Positions 16,845-26,398 of a stretch of 64,000 nucleotides of DNA are shown piece after piece (position 1 is the first letter of the stretch; each line of letters opens with the position of its first letter). Origin of the DNA: Lachnospiraceae bacterium (lineage in GTDB: Bacteria; Bacillota; Clostridia; Lachnospirales; Lachnospiraceae). A program made the position numbers and the translations under genes. The DNA is taken from assembly GCA_028693165.1 (NCBI GenBank), contig JAQUVX010000022.1, forward strand, positions 1-64,000. Reading direction: 5' to 3'. The notes under the pieces are model-generated. The model searched no databases and had not been told where the DNA came from. It saw only the letters and a program-made list of their open reading frames with translations.

Positions 16845-18323
16845 ATGCGTCGTTTTTCAAGTTGTAATAATTGTGGGAAACTCATGCTGCTGATCGGTTT
16901 GCTGATAGCCGTCCCCCTTGCCGTGCTGCCGTTTTATCCGGCAGATTGCAAATACGCACTCTCTTTTATCATTCCCTCGTTTGGCTCCATCATACTGGGG
17001 GCAGCCGTGTGCTGTTTTGGCCGGCGTGACGATCATGGTCTGGAACGTAATTTATCCACGCAGCACAGCAGCCTGATTGTACTGTTCGCATGGGCGTGGG
17101 GTATTTTTATCGGTGCTGTTCCGTTTGTCCTTAGCGGACAGCTAACCATGGTTCAGGCTCTGTTTGAGGCGGTCAGCGGATGGACGACGACGGGACTCTC
17201 CGCTATGGATGTATCGCAGACGCCGACCATCTTTCTGTTTCATAGAAGCTTTATGCAGTTTTGCGGCGGGCTTGGATTTGTAATGATGATGGTCATGCTT
17301 GTGCAGGGAAAGCAATCTATGAATCTCTACAATGCAGAAGGACACCCGGACAAGCTCATGCCGAATCTGAAAAAGACCGCGCAGACCATATTTCTCATGT
17401 ACAACGGACTTCTGGTCGTTGGAACGCTTGCCTACCGCATCGCCGGAATGAGCCTGTTTGACGGAATATGCCATGCGATGTGTGCGTTATCTACGGGCGG
17501 TTTTTCCACAAAGCTGAACAGTATCGGCGCGTATGAAAGTTTGCCGATTGAGCTGATTACCATTTTACTTATGCTGATCGGAACAACAAACTTTGCCGTT
17601 CTTTTACTTATGACAAAAAGGAAATGGCGGCAGGTCCTTCATGTGAGCGAAATGCGCTTTATGTTTCTGCTTCTGCTGATTTCCATTCCCCTGACCGCCT
17701 TATCGCTTTCGAGCGGCCTTCATATTGGCATTGGCGAAGGCATCCGGCGCGCGTCCTTTGATCTTGTATCGGCGCTGTCCACTACGGGCTACTCCACTAT
17801 GAGCTATGCTGCATGGCCGCCCTTTGCAATCGGCGTTTTGATCTTGATGATGCTGATCGGCGGCGGTATCGGCTCTACGGCGGGCGGCCTCAAGCTGACG
17901 CGTGTTTACCTCATGCTGCGGCTGGCAGGGCAGAATATCCGCAAGCGCTTTTCCCCCAGCCGGAGTGTTGAAACCCCCTATTATATCAAAGCACAGGGCA
18001 AGACGTTCATCGACCAGACACTTGTGGCAGATACAACGGGATTTGTTGTGTGCTACTTTCTGATTTTCATTGCCGGCACACTGTTAATCACCCTGACCGC
18101 AGGCTGCTCCCTGACCGCAGCCATGTTCGAGTTCGCGTCCTCCCTCGGCACCGTCGGGCTCTCCATCGGGATCACCTCTCCCGCCACCGCTTCGGCAACC
18201 TTGATTGTCGAAATGTGCGGGATGCTGCTGGGGCGTTTGGAGATCTTTATTGTGCTGATTGGGGTTTATTCCGGGGTTGCTGCGATACGGCAGCGCCAGA
18301 GACAAGGGAAGAACCATTTCTGA
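16845..18323 (+). CDS. trkH: TrkH-family potassium transporter
   Basis: Membrane pore subunit for K+ (possibly Na+-coupled) uptake. The 492 residues hold the four repeated membrane-pore-membrane units of TrkH/KtrB. Filter-like glycine loops appear as SGWTTTGLSAM, ALSTGGFST, ALSTTGYSTM and SLGTVGLSIG. The start ATG follows GGGAGG. It is the last gene of the TPR-TrkA-TrkA-TrkH operon and is convergent with the AraC gene, with an inverted repeat between them. Confidence 0.93.
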   Translation: MRRFSSCNNCGKLMLLIGLLIAVPLAVLPFYPADCKYALSFIIPSFGSIILGAAVCCFGRRDDHGLERNLSTQHSSLIVLFAWAWGIFIGAVPFVLSGQLTMVQALFEAVSGWTTTGLSAMDVSQTPTIFLFHRSFMQFCGGLGFVMMMVMLVQGKQSMNLYNAEGHPDKLMPNLKKTAQTIFLMYNGLLVVGTLAYRIAGMSLFDGICHAMCALSTGGFSTKLNSIGAYESLPIELITILLMLIGTTNFAVLLLMTKRKWRQVLHVSEMRFMFLLLLISIPLTALSLSSGLHIGIGEGIRRASFDLVSALSTTGYSTMSYAAWPPFAIGVLILMMLIGGGIGSTAGGLKLTRVYLMLRLAGQNIRKRFSPSRSVETPYYIKAQGKTFIDQTLVADTTGFVVCYFLIFIAGTLLITLTAGCSLTAAMFEFASSLGTVGLSIGITSPATASATLIVEMCGMLLGRLEIFIVLIGVYSGVAAIRQRQRQGKNHF

Positions 18324-18373
18324 AGTTTAAAAGCTTTCGAAACTCTTTGGTATTACGGTAATTGGCATAAGCC

Positions 18374-18403
18374 CTGTTCTGACAATCCCGGTTGTCAGAA
18401 CAG
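18374..18403. terminator. Inverted repeat between convergent trkH and AraC genes
   Basis: CTGTTCTGACAA and its exact complement enclose TCCCGG. A 12-bp perfect stem between convergent genes suggests a two-way transcription stop. Neither side has a proper T-run, so efficiency is uncertain. Confidence 0.5.
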
Positions 18404-18406
18404 AGC

Positions 18407-19630
18407 CTACAAGGATGTACCATATCTTTGCTTATCTGCCCGATACTGCGATGGGGTCACACCAATCACTTTCTTAAACACCTTCGTAAAATAATTCAAA
18501 TCCAAAAATCCCACACTTTCTGCAATGGCAGATATGGTATCGTCAGTATGTTCTAAACGGTTGGCGGCACGTACCATCCGCTGATTGTTGATATAAGCAG
18601 TCAACGTCTGGCCCGTTTCCTGTTTGAACAAATTGGACAAATAGCTGGAGCTGACATGAAAAGCATCGGACAGGATGTTTAAGGACTGGGATTCTGCCAG
18701 ATTCAAGTTGATGTAATTGATTACCTTCTGCATAAGGGGAGAATACTGGCGCAGAGAATATTTCTGCACATAGGCACTGTATTCCCGAAGCATGTCGATA
18801 TTCATCTGATTCAGCTCCTGCTCACTCTTTGCATTTTCTATGGCATTGGAATAGCGGCCGCTGATTTCATCAATGTAATATGGATGAACCTTGGCCCGTT
18901 CTATAGCCTTGCGCAGCAGAGTGTTGGCGATGATAACGCCGTTCTGTTTTTTACGGAGAGAGCCGACAAAGCGGGAACCCAAATCAAACGTGCGGAATAT
19001 ATTCCAGTACTGGACTGCCTGATCCGCATTACCGGCAGAAACCGCTTCCATAAAGGCATTTTCTGCTTCATATCGCCGTTCCAGCATGGCAGCTGGAATA
19101 TCCCATTGAAATGATGGTTCATGGAAATAGCTCAAATCCGGTTCCATCCTCAAAGGAATATATTCCCGGGATTCTACGATACGCAGAGTTCCAGCCGGAT
19201 ACAACATAGAAACCAGAGGTGGTAGCGTGCGAAACAGCATGGCTGCTTCAATAACAGGAATTCCGCTGTAATAGCTTTGCAGAATCGCACTGTTTTCAGG
19301 CCCCAGATGCTGTTTGATCCAGGTGATTTTTTCTGTAGTGTGGTCCTCTGAAAGGAACGGCCCGATAATGACAAAATCTCCTGTAGTAGCTGGCGGCAGA
19401 AAGATGCCATAGTGTACACCCAGAAAATCTTCGGTCATAGTTAGTGTTTCCGCGACCGTTTCCGTTAGAAGCAGCTCTGTAAAATGCTTCCATTCAAAAT
19501 ATGGGTCAATGACTTTTCGAAGACCATAGTCAAAATCTTCAATTCCCTCATATGGTGCAGTAAAATACTGAACCGATATATTGAAAACCATCAGATAATT
19601 TCTCAATGCTTCAATTAAATCAACCTGCAT
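18407..19630 (-). CDS. AraC-family transcriptional regulator
   Basis: DNA-binding activator of 407 residues. The last 100 carry the two AraC helix-turn-helix units (LNILSDAFHVSSSYLSNLF and ISAIAESVGFLDLNYFTKVF, then GVTPSQYR). The N-terminal 290 residues form a PocR/GAF-like sensory part without a membrane helix. It is read in the same direction as the TM2 and GPH symporter genes, so it is a good candidate for the glucuronide-locus regulator, replacing the TetR-type GusR of enterobacteria (inference). Confidence 0.85.
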   Translation of the reverse strand: MQVDLIEALRNYLMVFNISVQYFTAPYEGIEDFDYGLRKVIDPYFEWKHFTELLLTETVAETLTMTEDFLGVHYGIFLPPATTGDFVIIGPFLSEDHTTEKITWIKQHLGPENSAILQSYYSGIPVIEAAMLFRTLPPLVSMLYPAGTLRIVESREYIPLRMEPDLSYFHEPSFQWDIPAAMLERRYEAENAFMEAVSAGNADQAVQYWNIFRTFDLGSRFVGSLRKKQNGVIIANTLLRKAIERAKVHPYYIDEISGRYSNAIENAKSEQELNQMNIDMLREYSAYVQKYSLRQYSPLMQKVINYINLNLAESQSLNILSDAFHVSSSYLSNLFKQETGQTLTAYINNQRMVRAANRLEHTDDTISAIAESVGFLDLNYFTKVFKKVIGVTPSQYRADKQRYGTSL

Positions 19631-19678
19631 ACCACCAACCTCCGATTCCTGATCTGCCTCGTTGCGTAAAAGAGCAAC

Positions 19679-20065
19679 TTATAAAGTAATCAACCCCTTT
19701 TCGTCCGCTTTCATCGGGATTGCTTCCATAGCATCAAAGACACAGGATACGAAAGGGACTCCAGTCCAGAAGAACAGGCTGTACAGAATACCCAGCACAT
19801 ATCTCCCCTGATAATAGCGGTGTCCGCCAAACCAGCCAGTAAAAAGAATAAGCCATAGATAAATCTTTTTCCGAAAAGTATGGCAGCCCTTCCTGCTGTG
19901 ACACCAGACCGAGAATCTCCAGAACACTCCCCACATACCATAGGTCTGCTCTGTCTGTCCATTGGCCTGCTGTGCAGACTGGCGGCTGAAATCGAGCTCC
20001 ACCAAATCGCTGATACTGCCAGATGCCTGCTCCATAACCAACGCCGTATTCTTCTTTACTGCCAT
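19679..20065 (-). CDS. TM2-domain membrane protein
   Basis: Small membrane protein, 128 residues from the ATG at 20065, which has GGAGGG 7 nt upstream; an earlier in-frame start has no site. The C-terminal half has two hydrophobic helices around the TM2-type motif GGHRYYQGRYVLGILYSLFF. The first half is hydrophilic. It lies between the GPH symporter (75 bp) and araC (49 bp) on the same strand. The function is unknown for the family. Its presence inside a sugar-uptake operon is unexplained. Confidence 0.7.
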   Translation of the reverse strand: MAVKKNTALVMEQASGSISDLVELDFSRQSAQQANGQTEQTYGMWGVFWRFSVWCHSRKGCHTFRKKIYLWLILFTGWFGGHRYYQGRYVLGILYSLFFWTGVPFVSCVFDAMEAIPMKADEKGLITL

Positions 20066-20139
20066 ATTGATAACCCTCCATTTATTTCCATCCGCGCTCA
20101 ATGTTTTTCAGCAATTTTATTTTAACATATTTATGTAGC

Positions 20140-21771
20140 CTAAACAGCACTTTTTGCTTTTGCTTCATTTTTAATCCTTGCGATTTCATCCTGGATTTCT
20201 TCCATCTTTTCTTTTGTCAGCGGATAGAACTTCATAGCAACCAGGTTCAGAATCCAGCCAATCATCGGCATACCAAGATAGCAGACCAGCGTACAGATTA
20301 AGACCCCTGTGGTAAATGGATCCGCCTGGGTAGGCAGTGTACTGGTGTATCCAATAACGGCAAATACAACAGCAACCAGTGTAGCAGACAGAGAGGAAAT
20401 CAGCTTGTCTACAAAGCTGAACAGAGTTCCCATAAGGCCTGGAACATAACGGCCGGAGCGGTATACCTCATAGTCGGCACAGTCAGCGGTCATCGGGATA
20501 ACGATGGAACTTGAAAGCTGTGAAAATCCTTTCATAAGGATATAAATAAGTACAAAAGCCACACCGATGATATTCCAGTTGGCACCATTAAAAAGTCCGG
20601 CCCAGGTTGCTGGCTTGGTGATGCCAAAGGTAGGAAGCGACATGCCGATGTCATGGCCAAAGGTAATGAGAAGACCTAAGGCAATCGCAGCCAGAATGGC
20701 ACCAATCGTACCTGTAACCAGGCATTTTTTCTGTCCCATATTTCGGGCGATGATACCCATACCAAATACACCAATCAAAACAACCGGAATACCAGTGATA
20801 GCAGACATAGAACCATTTAATGCATAGTTCCCAAATATAATCCCAAACAGTGCCATGGTGACAGCGGAGTTTGAAGTACAGTTTAAAGCAAGCTTATCGG
20901 AAGATGCAGCAACTACCAACATCTGGATTCCACGATTATGGGCAAGTACATCTGCATAGTCCTTAAATCCAATACGTTCTGCTTTTCCAATTCCAAAGTA
21001 TTTTGGATTATCCTTACGTGACAAACCAACGATTGCAAGCACGGCAAATACTGCAGCGATGATACCAACGGTAATCTGCGCCTCCTGCCACATCCCAGGA
21101 TTGTAAAGACCGCTTAAGGTCCGGACGCCATTGGCTTCGGTCACAACCTTAACCAGATTGGTATGCTGGGCAAGCAGTGCATTTAAAGCGTCGCCCTGAG
21201 CGGCACTGGTCAGCGTGTATTTAGGAACCATAGTTCCGGATAAATATACAGGCCAGAAGATGCTCATCAGAAAAATATTGTAGCAGCAGTCAAACATAGA
21301 GAACATAGGGCGCTGCTTTGGATCATTGGTCAGACAGGTCTGTGCGGATTTGGTAACGACGCACTGGAAGGTATAACCTATAATATATACCGCATACATC
21401 AGGATAAATACGATGAAGCGCCCACTGCTGGGAATACTCGGTATAATGCGGAACATCAGGAAGGTCATCGTAAATAGAATCACCTGTCCGATAACGATAA
21501 ATGGCCGGTTCTTACCAAATTTGGTATTGGTATTATCCACAATCAGCCCTACAAATGGATCCGTAACACCATCCCAGATTCTCATGACGGTCACTATGGA
21601 GCCTGCCAGGACGGCACCGACGCCTACGATACCAACCAGAAAATAAGAAATAGAAGCTACCAGCATCATGTAAGCGTTTGTAGATGTGTTATTGAGGGTG
21701 AAAAATCCGATTTCCCATAATTTCGCGCGGTGTACACCCGTCTTTGGATCATCTAAAGGTAAGTTTGACAT
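20140..21771 (-). CDS. GPH-family glycoside/glucuronide:cation symporter
   Basis: Secondary sugar transporter, 543 residues with about twelve membrane helices. The GPH mark is IWDGVTDPFVGLIVDNTNTK after the second helix and KFGKNRPFIVIG at the cytoplasmic loop. Helix 6-7 carries a longer loop than usual, making the protein some 70 residues longer than GusB or MelB. The start follows GAAAGGAG. It is divergent from beta-glucuronidase, so a glucuronide is the likely substrate (inference). TM2 and araC follow on the same strand. Confidence 0.85.
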   Translation of the reverse strand: MSNLPLDDPKTGVHRAKLWEIGFFTLNNTSTNAYMMLVASISYFLVGIVGVGAVLAGSIVTVMRIWDGVTDPFVGLIVDNTNTKFGKNRPFIVIGQVILFTMTFLMFRIIPSIPSSGRFIVFILMYAVYIIGYTFQCVVTKSAQTCLTNDPKQRPMFSMFDCCYNIFLMSIFWPVYLSGTMVPKYTLTSAAQGDALNALLAQHTNLVKVVTEANGVRTLSGLYNPGMWQEAQITVGIIAAVFAVLAIVGLSRKDNPKYFGIGKAERIGFKDYADVLAHNRGIQMLVVAASSDKLALNCTSNSAVTMALFGIIFGNYALNGSMSAITGIPVVLIGVFGMGIIARNMGQKKCLVTGTIGAILAAIALGLLITFGHDIGMSLPTFGITKPATWAGLFNGANWNIIGVAFVLIYILMKGFSQLSSSIVIPMTADCADYEVYRSGRYVPGLMGTLFSFVDKLISSLSATLVAVVFAVIGYTSTLPTQADPFTTGVLICTLVCYLGMPMIGWILNLVAMKFYPLTKEKMEEIQDEIARIKNEAKAKSAV

Positions 21772-22231
21772 ATTGTTTCTCCTTTCGAAACGGTGAATTG
21801 TGATATCTGCCTATGCCTCTGCCAAGGACAGCAGGATATTTTTCAGAGCCTTTTGTAATGATAGCTACATTATGAAGGAAAACAGGAAAAACAGTTAGTA
21901 AAATTTTTGTGTAAATATGGAAATTTTTTAAATATTTTATACAAATTTCATATAGAAAGTATGATTTGAATCATAATCCAGTGCACTAAGAAGCCATATG
22001 ACGGGAAAAGAAAAATTACGAAAACAGCCAAAAATAATTCTAACAATAATCTGTGGATTATGGCATACTTACGTCAAGAGCCTTGAAGATGAATCATATA
22101 TAATCCGCCGTCTGCCAACGACTGATTATAGGAAACAATAAACGGGTGTACAGATGAATCTATCATGATAAGCATGATGCACATTTCACAGCAAGTACAT
22201 CGAAAAGATATTATACGAGGAGGATACAGCT
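21772..22231. promoter_or_regulatory. Divergent control region of the glucuronide locus
   Basis: AT-rich 460-bp region between the GPH symporter and beta-glucuronidase genes. Two palindromes stand out: TATGATT-TG-AATCATA at 21960-21975 and ATCATG-ATAAG-CATGAT at 22162-22178. Either could bind the AraC or another regulator. No consensus promoter could be chosen with confidence. The ribosome site of uidA (GAGGAGG) is at the right end. Confidence 0.5.
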
Positions 22232-24058
22232 ATGGAGAAATCATTGCTTTACCCACGTCAGACAGCCTCTAGACGTGTTGTTTCTATGAATGGCATGTGG
22301 AAGTTCCAGTTCGATTCTGAAAGCACAGGCATCGCCTCTGACTGGGAAAATGGACTTCCCGAATCCGTGAGCATGCCGGTTCCATCCAGCTTTTGTGACT
22401 TGTTCACTGACAAAGACAGCCGGGAATATACCGGGGACTTCTGGTATGAAACGGATTTCTTCGTTCCGGGAGAATGGATGGGAAATGAAGTCCTCATTCG
22501 CTTTGGTTCAGCCACACACAAAGCCAGAGTCTTCGTAAATGGGCTGGAAGTCGGGCAGCATGTGGGTGGATTCCTTCCATTTAATGTCCGTGTCACTGAA
22601 ATCGTCCGTTACAACCAGTACAACAAACTGACTGTACTCATGAACAATGAGCTAAGTGAAACTATGATTCCATGCGGCACAACAAAAACCCTTTCCAATG
22701 GAAAGAAGATGAGTCTTCCTTATTTTGACTTTTATAATTACGCAGGCCTTCAAAGACCTGTCAGCCTGCTGATGCTGCCAAAGGAAACCATCACAGATTT
22801 TACCGTGAACCATACCTTAAGCGGGAAAGACGCTGTGGTAGACTATACGGTTACAACTAATGGAAACCACGAAGTGTCTGTAACCGCGAAGGATGAATCA
22901 GGAACCGTAGTGGCCGAAGCTTCCGGGACAAAGGGAAGCCTTCTGATTAAGGATGCCCGGTTATGGAATGTTCATCAGTCATACCTGTATACCTTTACAG
23001 TCCGCATCATCAATGGAAACCAGATTATAGACGAATATTTCGACCGAATCGGTATCCGCACCTTCGAAATCCAGAATGGACATTTCCTGTTAAACGGAAA
23101 TCCGGTATATCTAAAGGGCTTTGGCCGCCATGAGGACAGCGATATCCGCGGGCGCGGACTGGACCTGCCCACCATCAAACGTGATTATGAATGTATGAAA
23201 TGGATTGGAGCAAACTGCTTCCGTACCAGCCATTATCCTTATGCAGAAGAGATGTATTATATGGCTGATGAAGAAGGATTTCTGGTCATTGACGAAGTTC
23301 CGGCTGTGGGAATGATGCAGAGCGTTACCAATTTCCTTGCAGCAAACCGTGGAAATCAGATTAAGGAGACATTTTTTGAAAAGGAAACCACGCCCCAGCT
23401 TTTGGAACACCATAAGGAGTGTATCCGCGAGATGATCAGCCGTGATAAGAATCATGCGTCTGTCATTGCCTGGAGCCTGCTTAACGAGCCACAGACTACC
23501 CATGAAACTTCAGCTCCATATTTTGAAGAGGTGTTTTCTTATGCAAAAGAGCTGGATGTACAGAAGCGTCCCTGCACCTTTGCAGTGATTATGATGAGCA
23601 CGCCGGATACCTGTAAATGCTGGCAGTTCTGCGATTTTGTTTCCCTGAACCGTTATTATGGCTGGTATATGCTGGGCGGATATCAGATGTCCGACGCAGA
23701 GGAAGCATTCCGCAAGGAGATGGATGCCTGGGGCAGGATTCGCGGGGACAGGCCATTTATCTTTACCGAATATGGAGCAGATACTTACTTCAGCGAGCAT
23801 AAGCTTCCAAGCGTTATGTGGAGCCAGGAATATCAGGATGAGTATCTCGATATGAACCATAAAGTATTTGACAGCTATCCATGGGTGCAGGGAGAACTGG
23901 TATGGAACTTTGCGGATTTCCAGACAACAGAGGGAATCATGCGGGCCAATGGAAATAAAAAAGGTATCTTCACCAGACAGCGTCAGCCAAAAGATGCGGC
24001 CTATCTATTTAAAGCAAGATGGGAGAATATGCCGGTAGATTATAAATGCGGGAAGTGA
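22232..24058 (+). CDS. uidA: Beta-glucuronidase (GH2)
   Basis: Hydrolyses beta-D-glucuronides in the cytoplasm. The 608 residues show the GH2 order: sugar-binding jelly roll, immunoglobulin-like domain and TIM barrel. The acid/base is E419 in LLNEPQ and the nucleophile E513 in FTEYGAD. The glucuronate-recognition N-x-K pair is N575/K577 in GNKKGIF, which separates it from beta-galactosidases. The segment after AVG (about residues 364-405) is as long as in the E. coli enzyme, suggesting a Loop-1-type active site. The start follows GAGGAGG. No signal peptide is present. The GH3 gene follows after 47 bp. Confidence 0.95.
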   Translation: MEKSLLYPRQTASRRVVSMNGMWKFQFDSESTGIASDWENGLPESVSMPVPSSFCDLFTDKDSREYTGDFWYETDFFVPGEWMGNEVLIRFGSATHKARVFVNGLEVGQHVGGFLPFNVRVTEIVRYNQYNKLTVLMNNELSETMIPCGTTKTLSNGKKMSLPYFDFYNYAGLQRPVSLLMLPKETITDFTVNHTLSGKDAVVDYTVTTNGNHEVSVTAKDESGTVVAEASGTKGSLLIKDARLWNVHQSYLYTFTVRIINGNQIIDEYFDRIGIRTFEIQNGHFLLNGNPVYLKGFGRHEDSDIRGRGLDLPTIKRDYECMKWIGANCFRTSHYPYAEEMYYMADEEGFLVIDEVPAVGMMQSVTNFLAANRGNQIKETFFEKETTPQLLEHHKECIREMISRDKNHASVIAWSLLNEPQTTHETSAPYFEEVFSYAKELDVQKRPCTFAVIMMSTPDTCKCWQFCDFVSLNRYYGWYMLGGYQMSDAEEAFRKEMDAWGRIRGDRPFIFTEYGADTYFSEHKLPSVMWSQEYQDEYLDMNHKVFDSYPWVQGELVWNFADFQTTEGIMRANGNKKGIFTRQRQPKDAAYLFKARWENMPVDYKCGK

Positions 24059-24105
24059 AAAGACCTGTTATGTAGATTCTGAACAGCTACAGAAAAGGAG
24101 GAAAT

Positions 24106-26343
24106 ATGGCAAAAAAAGCATCAGAGAATATAAAATATTTTAAAAATGAACATGGGCCTGTCATTGGAACTGTGTCCAGAAATGTGATTGAACAGGACGG
24201 TATGTATTTTAAGGATATAGATGGCTCCGGTGAGTTGAAGGAATATGATGACTGGCGTCTTCCGGCAGCGGACAGAGCCAGGGCTCTAACCAGAAATCTG
24301 ACCGTGGAGGAGAAAATCGGCCAGCTGTTCATTTCCGATTGGAGGATGGGATTATCTCAGGAAGATATGGATAAAAGAGATGAATCCGGACTTTTAGATG
24401 ATGCAGAATTTCATGGAAAAACAATTTTTGGTGAGCAGCATCTTCCGGGAACCACTGTTCTGCTAAAAAAATGGTGGGCGCGCCATATGATTCTGCGTGC
24501 CAATCCAAAGCCTGATGAGATGGCAGATTACTTAAACCAGCTCCAGGCCGTAGCGGAGGAATGCAGTCATTTCGTTCCCGTAAGCGTGGCTTCAAACTCC
24601 AGAAATGAGAGCGGCGAAGTGGTATTTGGCATGAATGACGCATCCGGCGTATTCGCGGCATGGCCGGGAACCTTAGGAATCGCAGCGGCTGTCAAAGGCG
24701 AAGGCAATCTGGACATCATCGATGAATTTGCAGACTGTATCCGCCGTGAATGGGATGCCACAGGTCTTCGCAAAGGATATATGTATATGGCCGACGTAGT
24801 TTCAGACCCACGCTGGCAGAGAACCTTCGGAACCTTTGGAGAAGATCCTGAGCTGATTTGCCATATCTTTCAGCATTTGCTTCCGCGAATCCAGGGAAGC
24901 AAAGAAGGACTGGCTTCAGATGGAGTTGCCATGACCGTAAAGCATTTCCCGGGCGGCGGTGCCCGGGAAAACGGATTTGATCCACACTACTCCATGGGAC
25001 AGTGGAACATCTACCAGACGGAGGGGTCTCTGGAGAAATACCACATTCCCGCATTCCAGGTGGCAGTGGAGAACCATGCTTCTTCTGTGATGCCTTACTA
25101 TGCAAAGCCTTGTAAGGAAAAGAGCACAGTCCAGACCTATCAGGGCGAAAACCTGGAATTTAAGCCTTACGGCTTTGCCTTCAATAAACCATTGGTTGAC
25201 GGACTCCTTCGTAAGAAAATGGGGTTCCAGGGATATATCAACTCCGATACGGGTATTATCCACAACATGGACTGGGGTGTTGAGATGCTGGATGAACCAG
25301 AGCGGATTGCATTTGCAGTCAATCATGCAGGGGTCGATTTAATCAGCGGACTGTTCGATATAGAATATGGAATGGAAGCTTATCATCGTGGTAAAAACGG
25401 ATATTATGATACCCATCAGGTACCAGAGGGCTTCACGAAGGAGCAGCTGATTCTCACCGATGAAGCACTGGACCGTGCTGTTTCCAACACGCTTCGTGAG
25501 ATGTTCGAGCTGGGGATGTTCGAGAATCCATACCGCAATCCTCACGAAGCAGTGAATGCGGTGGCCAATGAAAAAGACTGGGAAAATGCAGCGAAAGCAC
25601 ACCGCAAGAGTGTAGTTCTGTTAAAAAATGATGGAACGCTTCCAGTTACCGCAGAAAAACTTATCGGAAAGAAAGTTTATGCAGAATGCTTCTTCAAGGA
25701 TCCGGAAACTGGAAAAAAGGCAACCGTGGCGCTTCGTCAAAAGCTCTCCTCTGTAATCCTTACGGAAAATCCTGCCGAAGCTGATTATGCCATCCTTATG
25801 CTGACACCATCCTCAGGTGCATACTTCAATGCCACTCCCGGCTATTTGGAGCTGGATTTGTGCGAAGACAAGACAGTATGTAATACAGATGAAACAGGCC
25901 GCCCAATTTCCATGACTCATACAGAAACGACTCTTTCCGGTGTAAAACGCATCAAAGACATTTCTGAAGCAGTCCATAACCATAGTGGTAAGGTTATCAT
26001 GAATGTAAATATCAGTATGGCCTGGATGTTAGGCAATATTGAGCCTTATGCCGATGCACTGACTGCAGGTTTTTACACCGCAGAAGAAGCAATTCTTGAT
26101 GTAATGACCGGAAAATACCAGCCAACCGGCAAGCTTCCACTGACACTTCCTCGTGGAGATGAAGTCCTTTCCGTAAATGCGGATGGTGTGTGCATCAGTC
26201 CGAACGATGTACCGGGCTATGACAAAGACAAATATATGCCAGATTCCTTAAAGGATGAAAACGGAAAAGCATATGCTTACCGGGATGGAGCAGGAAATTA
26301 TTATGAACTGGATTTTGGATTATCTTATCCGAGTAAAAAATAG
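24106..26343 (+). CDS. Glycoside hydrolase family 3 exo-glycosidase
   Basis: Cytoplasmic GH3 enzyme, 745 residues. The N-terminal TIM barrel has VAMTVKHFPGGGARENG (the KHF/PGGG signature) and the nucleophile aspartate in GYINSDTGI. The C-terminal sandwich domain starts near residue 500 (AHRKSVVLLKNDGTLPV). No signal peptide is present. The start has AAAGGAGG. It shares a transcript with uidA, so it probably trims aryl or flavonoid glycosides or the glycan left after glucuronidase action. The sugar specificity cannot be read from sequence. Confidence 0.88.
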   Translation: MAKKASENIKYFKNEHGPVIGTVSRNVIEQDGMYFKDIDGSGELKEYDDWRLPAADRARALTRNLTVEEKIGQLFISDWRMGLSQEDMDKRDESGLLDDAEFHGKTIFGEQHLPGTTVLLKKWWARHMILRANPKPDEMADYLNQLQAVAEECSHFVPVSVASNSRNESGEVVFGMNDASGVFAAWPGTLGIAAAVKGEGNLDIIDEFADCIRREWDATGLRKGYMYMADVVSDPRWQRTFGTFGEDPELICHIFQHLLPRIQGSKEGLASDGVAMTVKHFPGGGARENGFDPHYSMGQWNIYQTEGSLEKYHIPAFQVAVENHASSVMPYYAKPCKEKSTVQTYQGENLEFKPYGFAFNKPLVDGLLRKKMGFQGYINSDTGIIHNMDWGVEMLDEPERIAFAVNHAGVDLISGLFDIEYGMEAYHRGKNGYYDTHQVPEGFTKEQLILTDEALDRAVSNTLREMFELGMFENPYRNPHEAVNAVANEKDWENAAKAHRKSVVLLKNDGTLPVTAEKLIGKKVYAECFFKDPETGKKATVALRQKLSSVILTENPAEADYAILMLTPSSGAYFNATPGYLELDLCEDKTVCNTDETGRPISMTHTETTLSGVKRIKDISEAVHNHSGKVIMNVNISMAWMLGNIEPYADALTAGFYTAEEAILDVMTGKYQPTGKLPLTLPRGDEVLSVNADGVCISPNDVPGYDKDKYMPDSLKDENGKAYAYRDGAGNYYELDFGLSYPSKK

Positions 26344-26398
26344 CAGGAATTATGTTCAATGGCATGTGCAAATACATTCATAGAATGGAATCCCCCCG

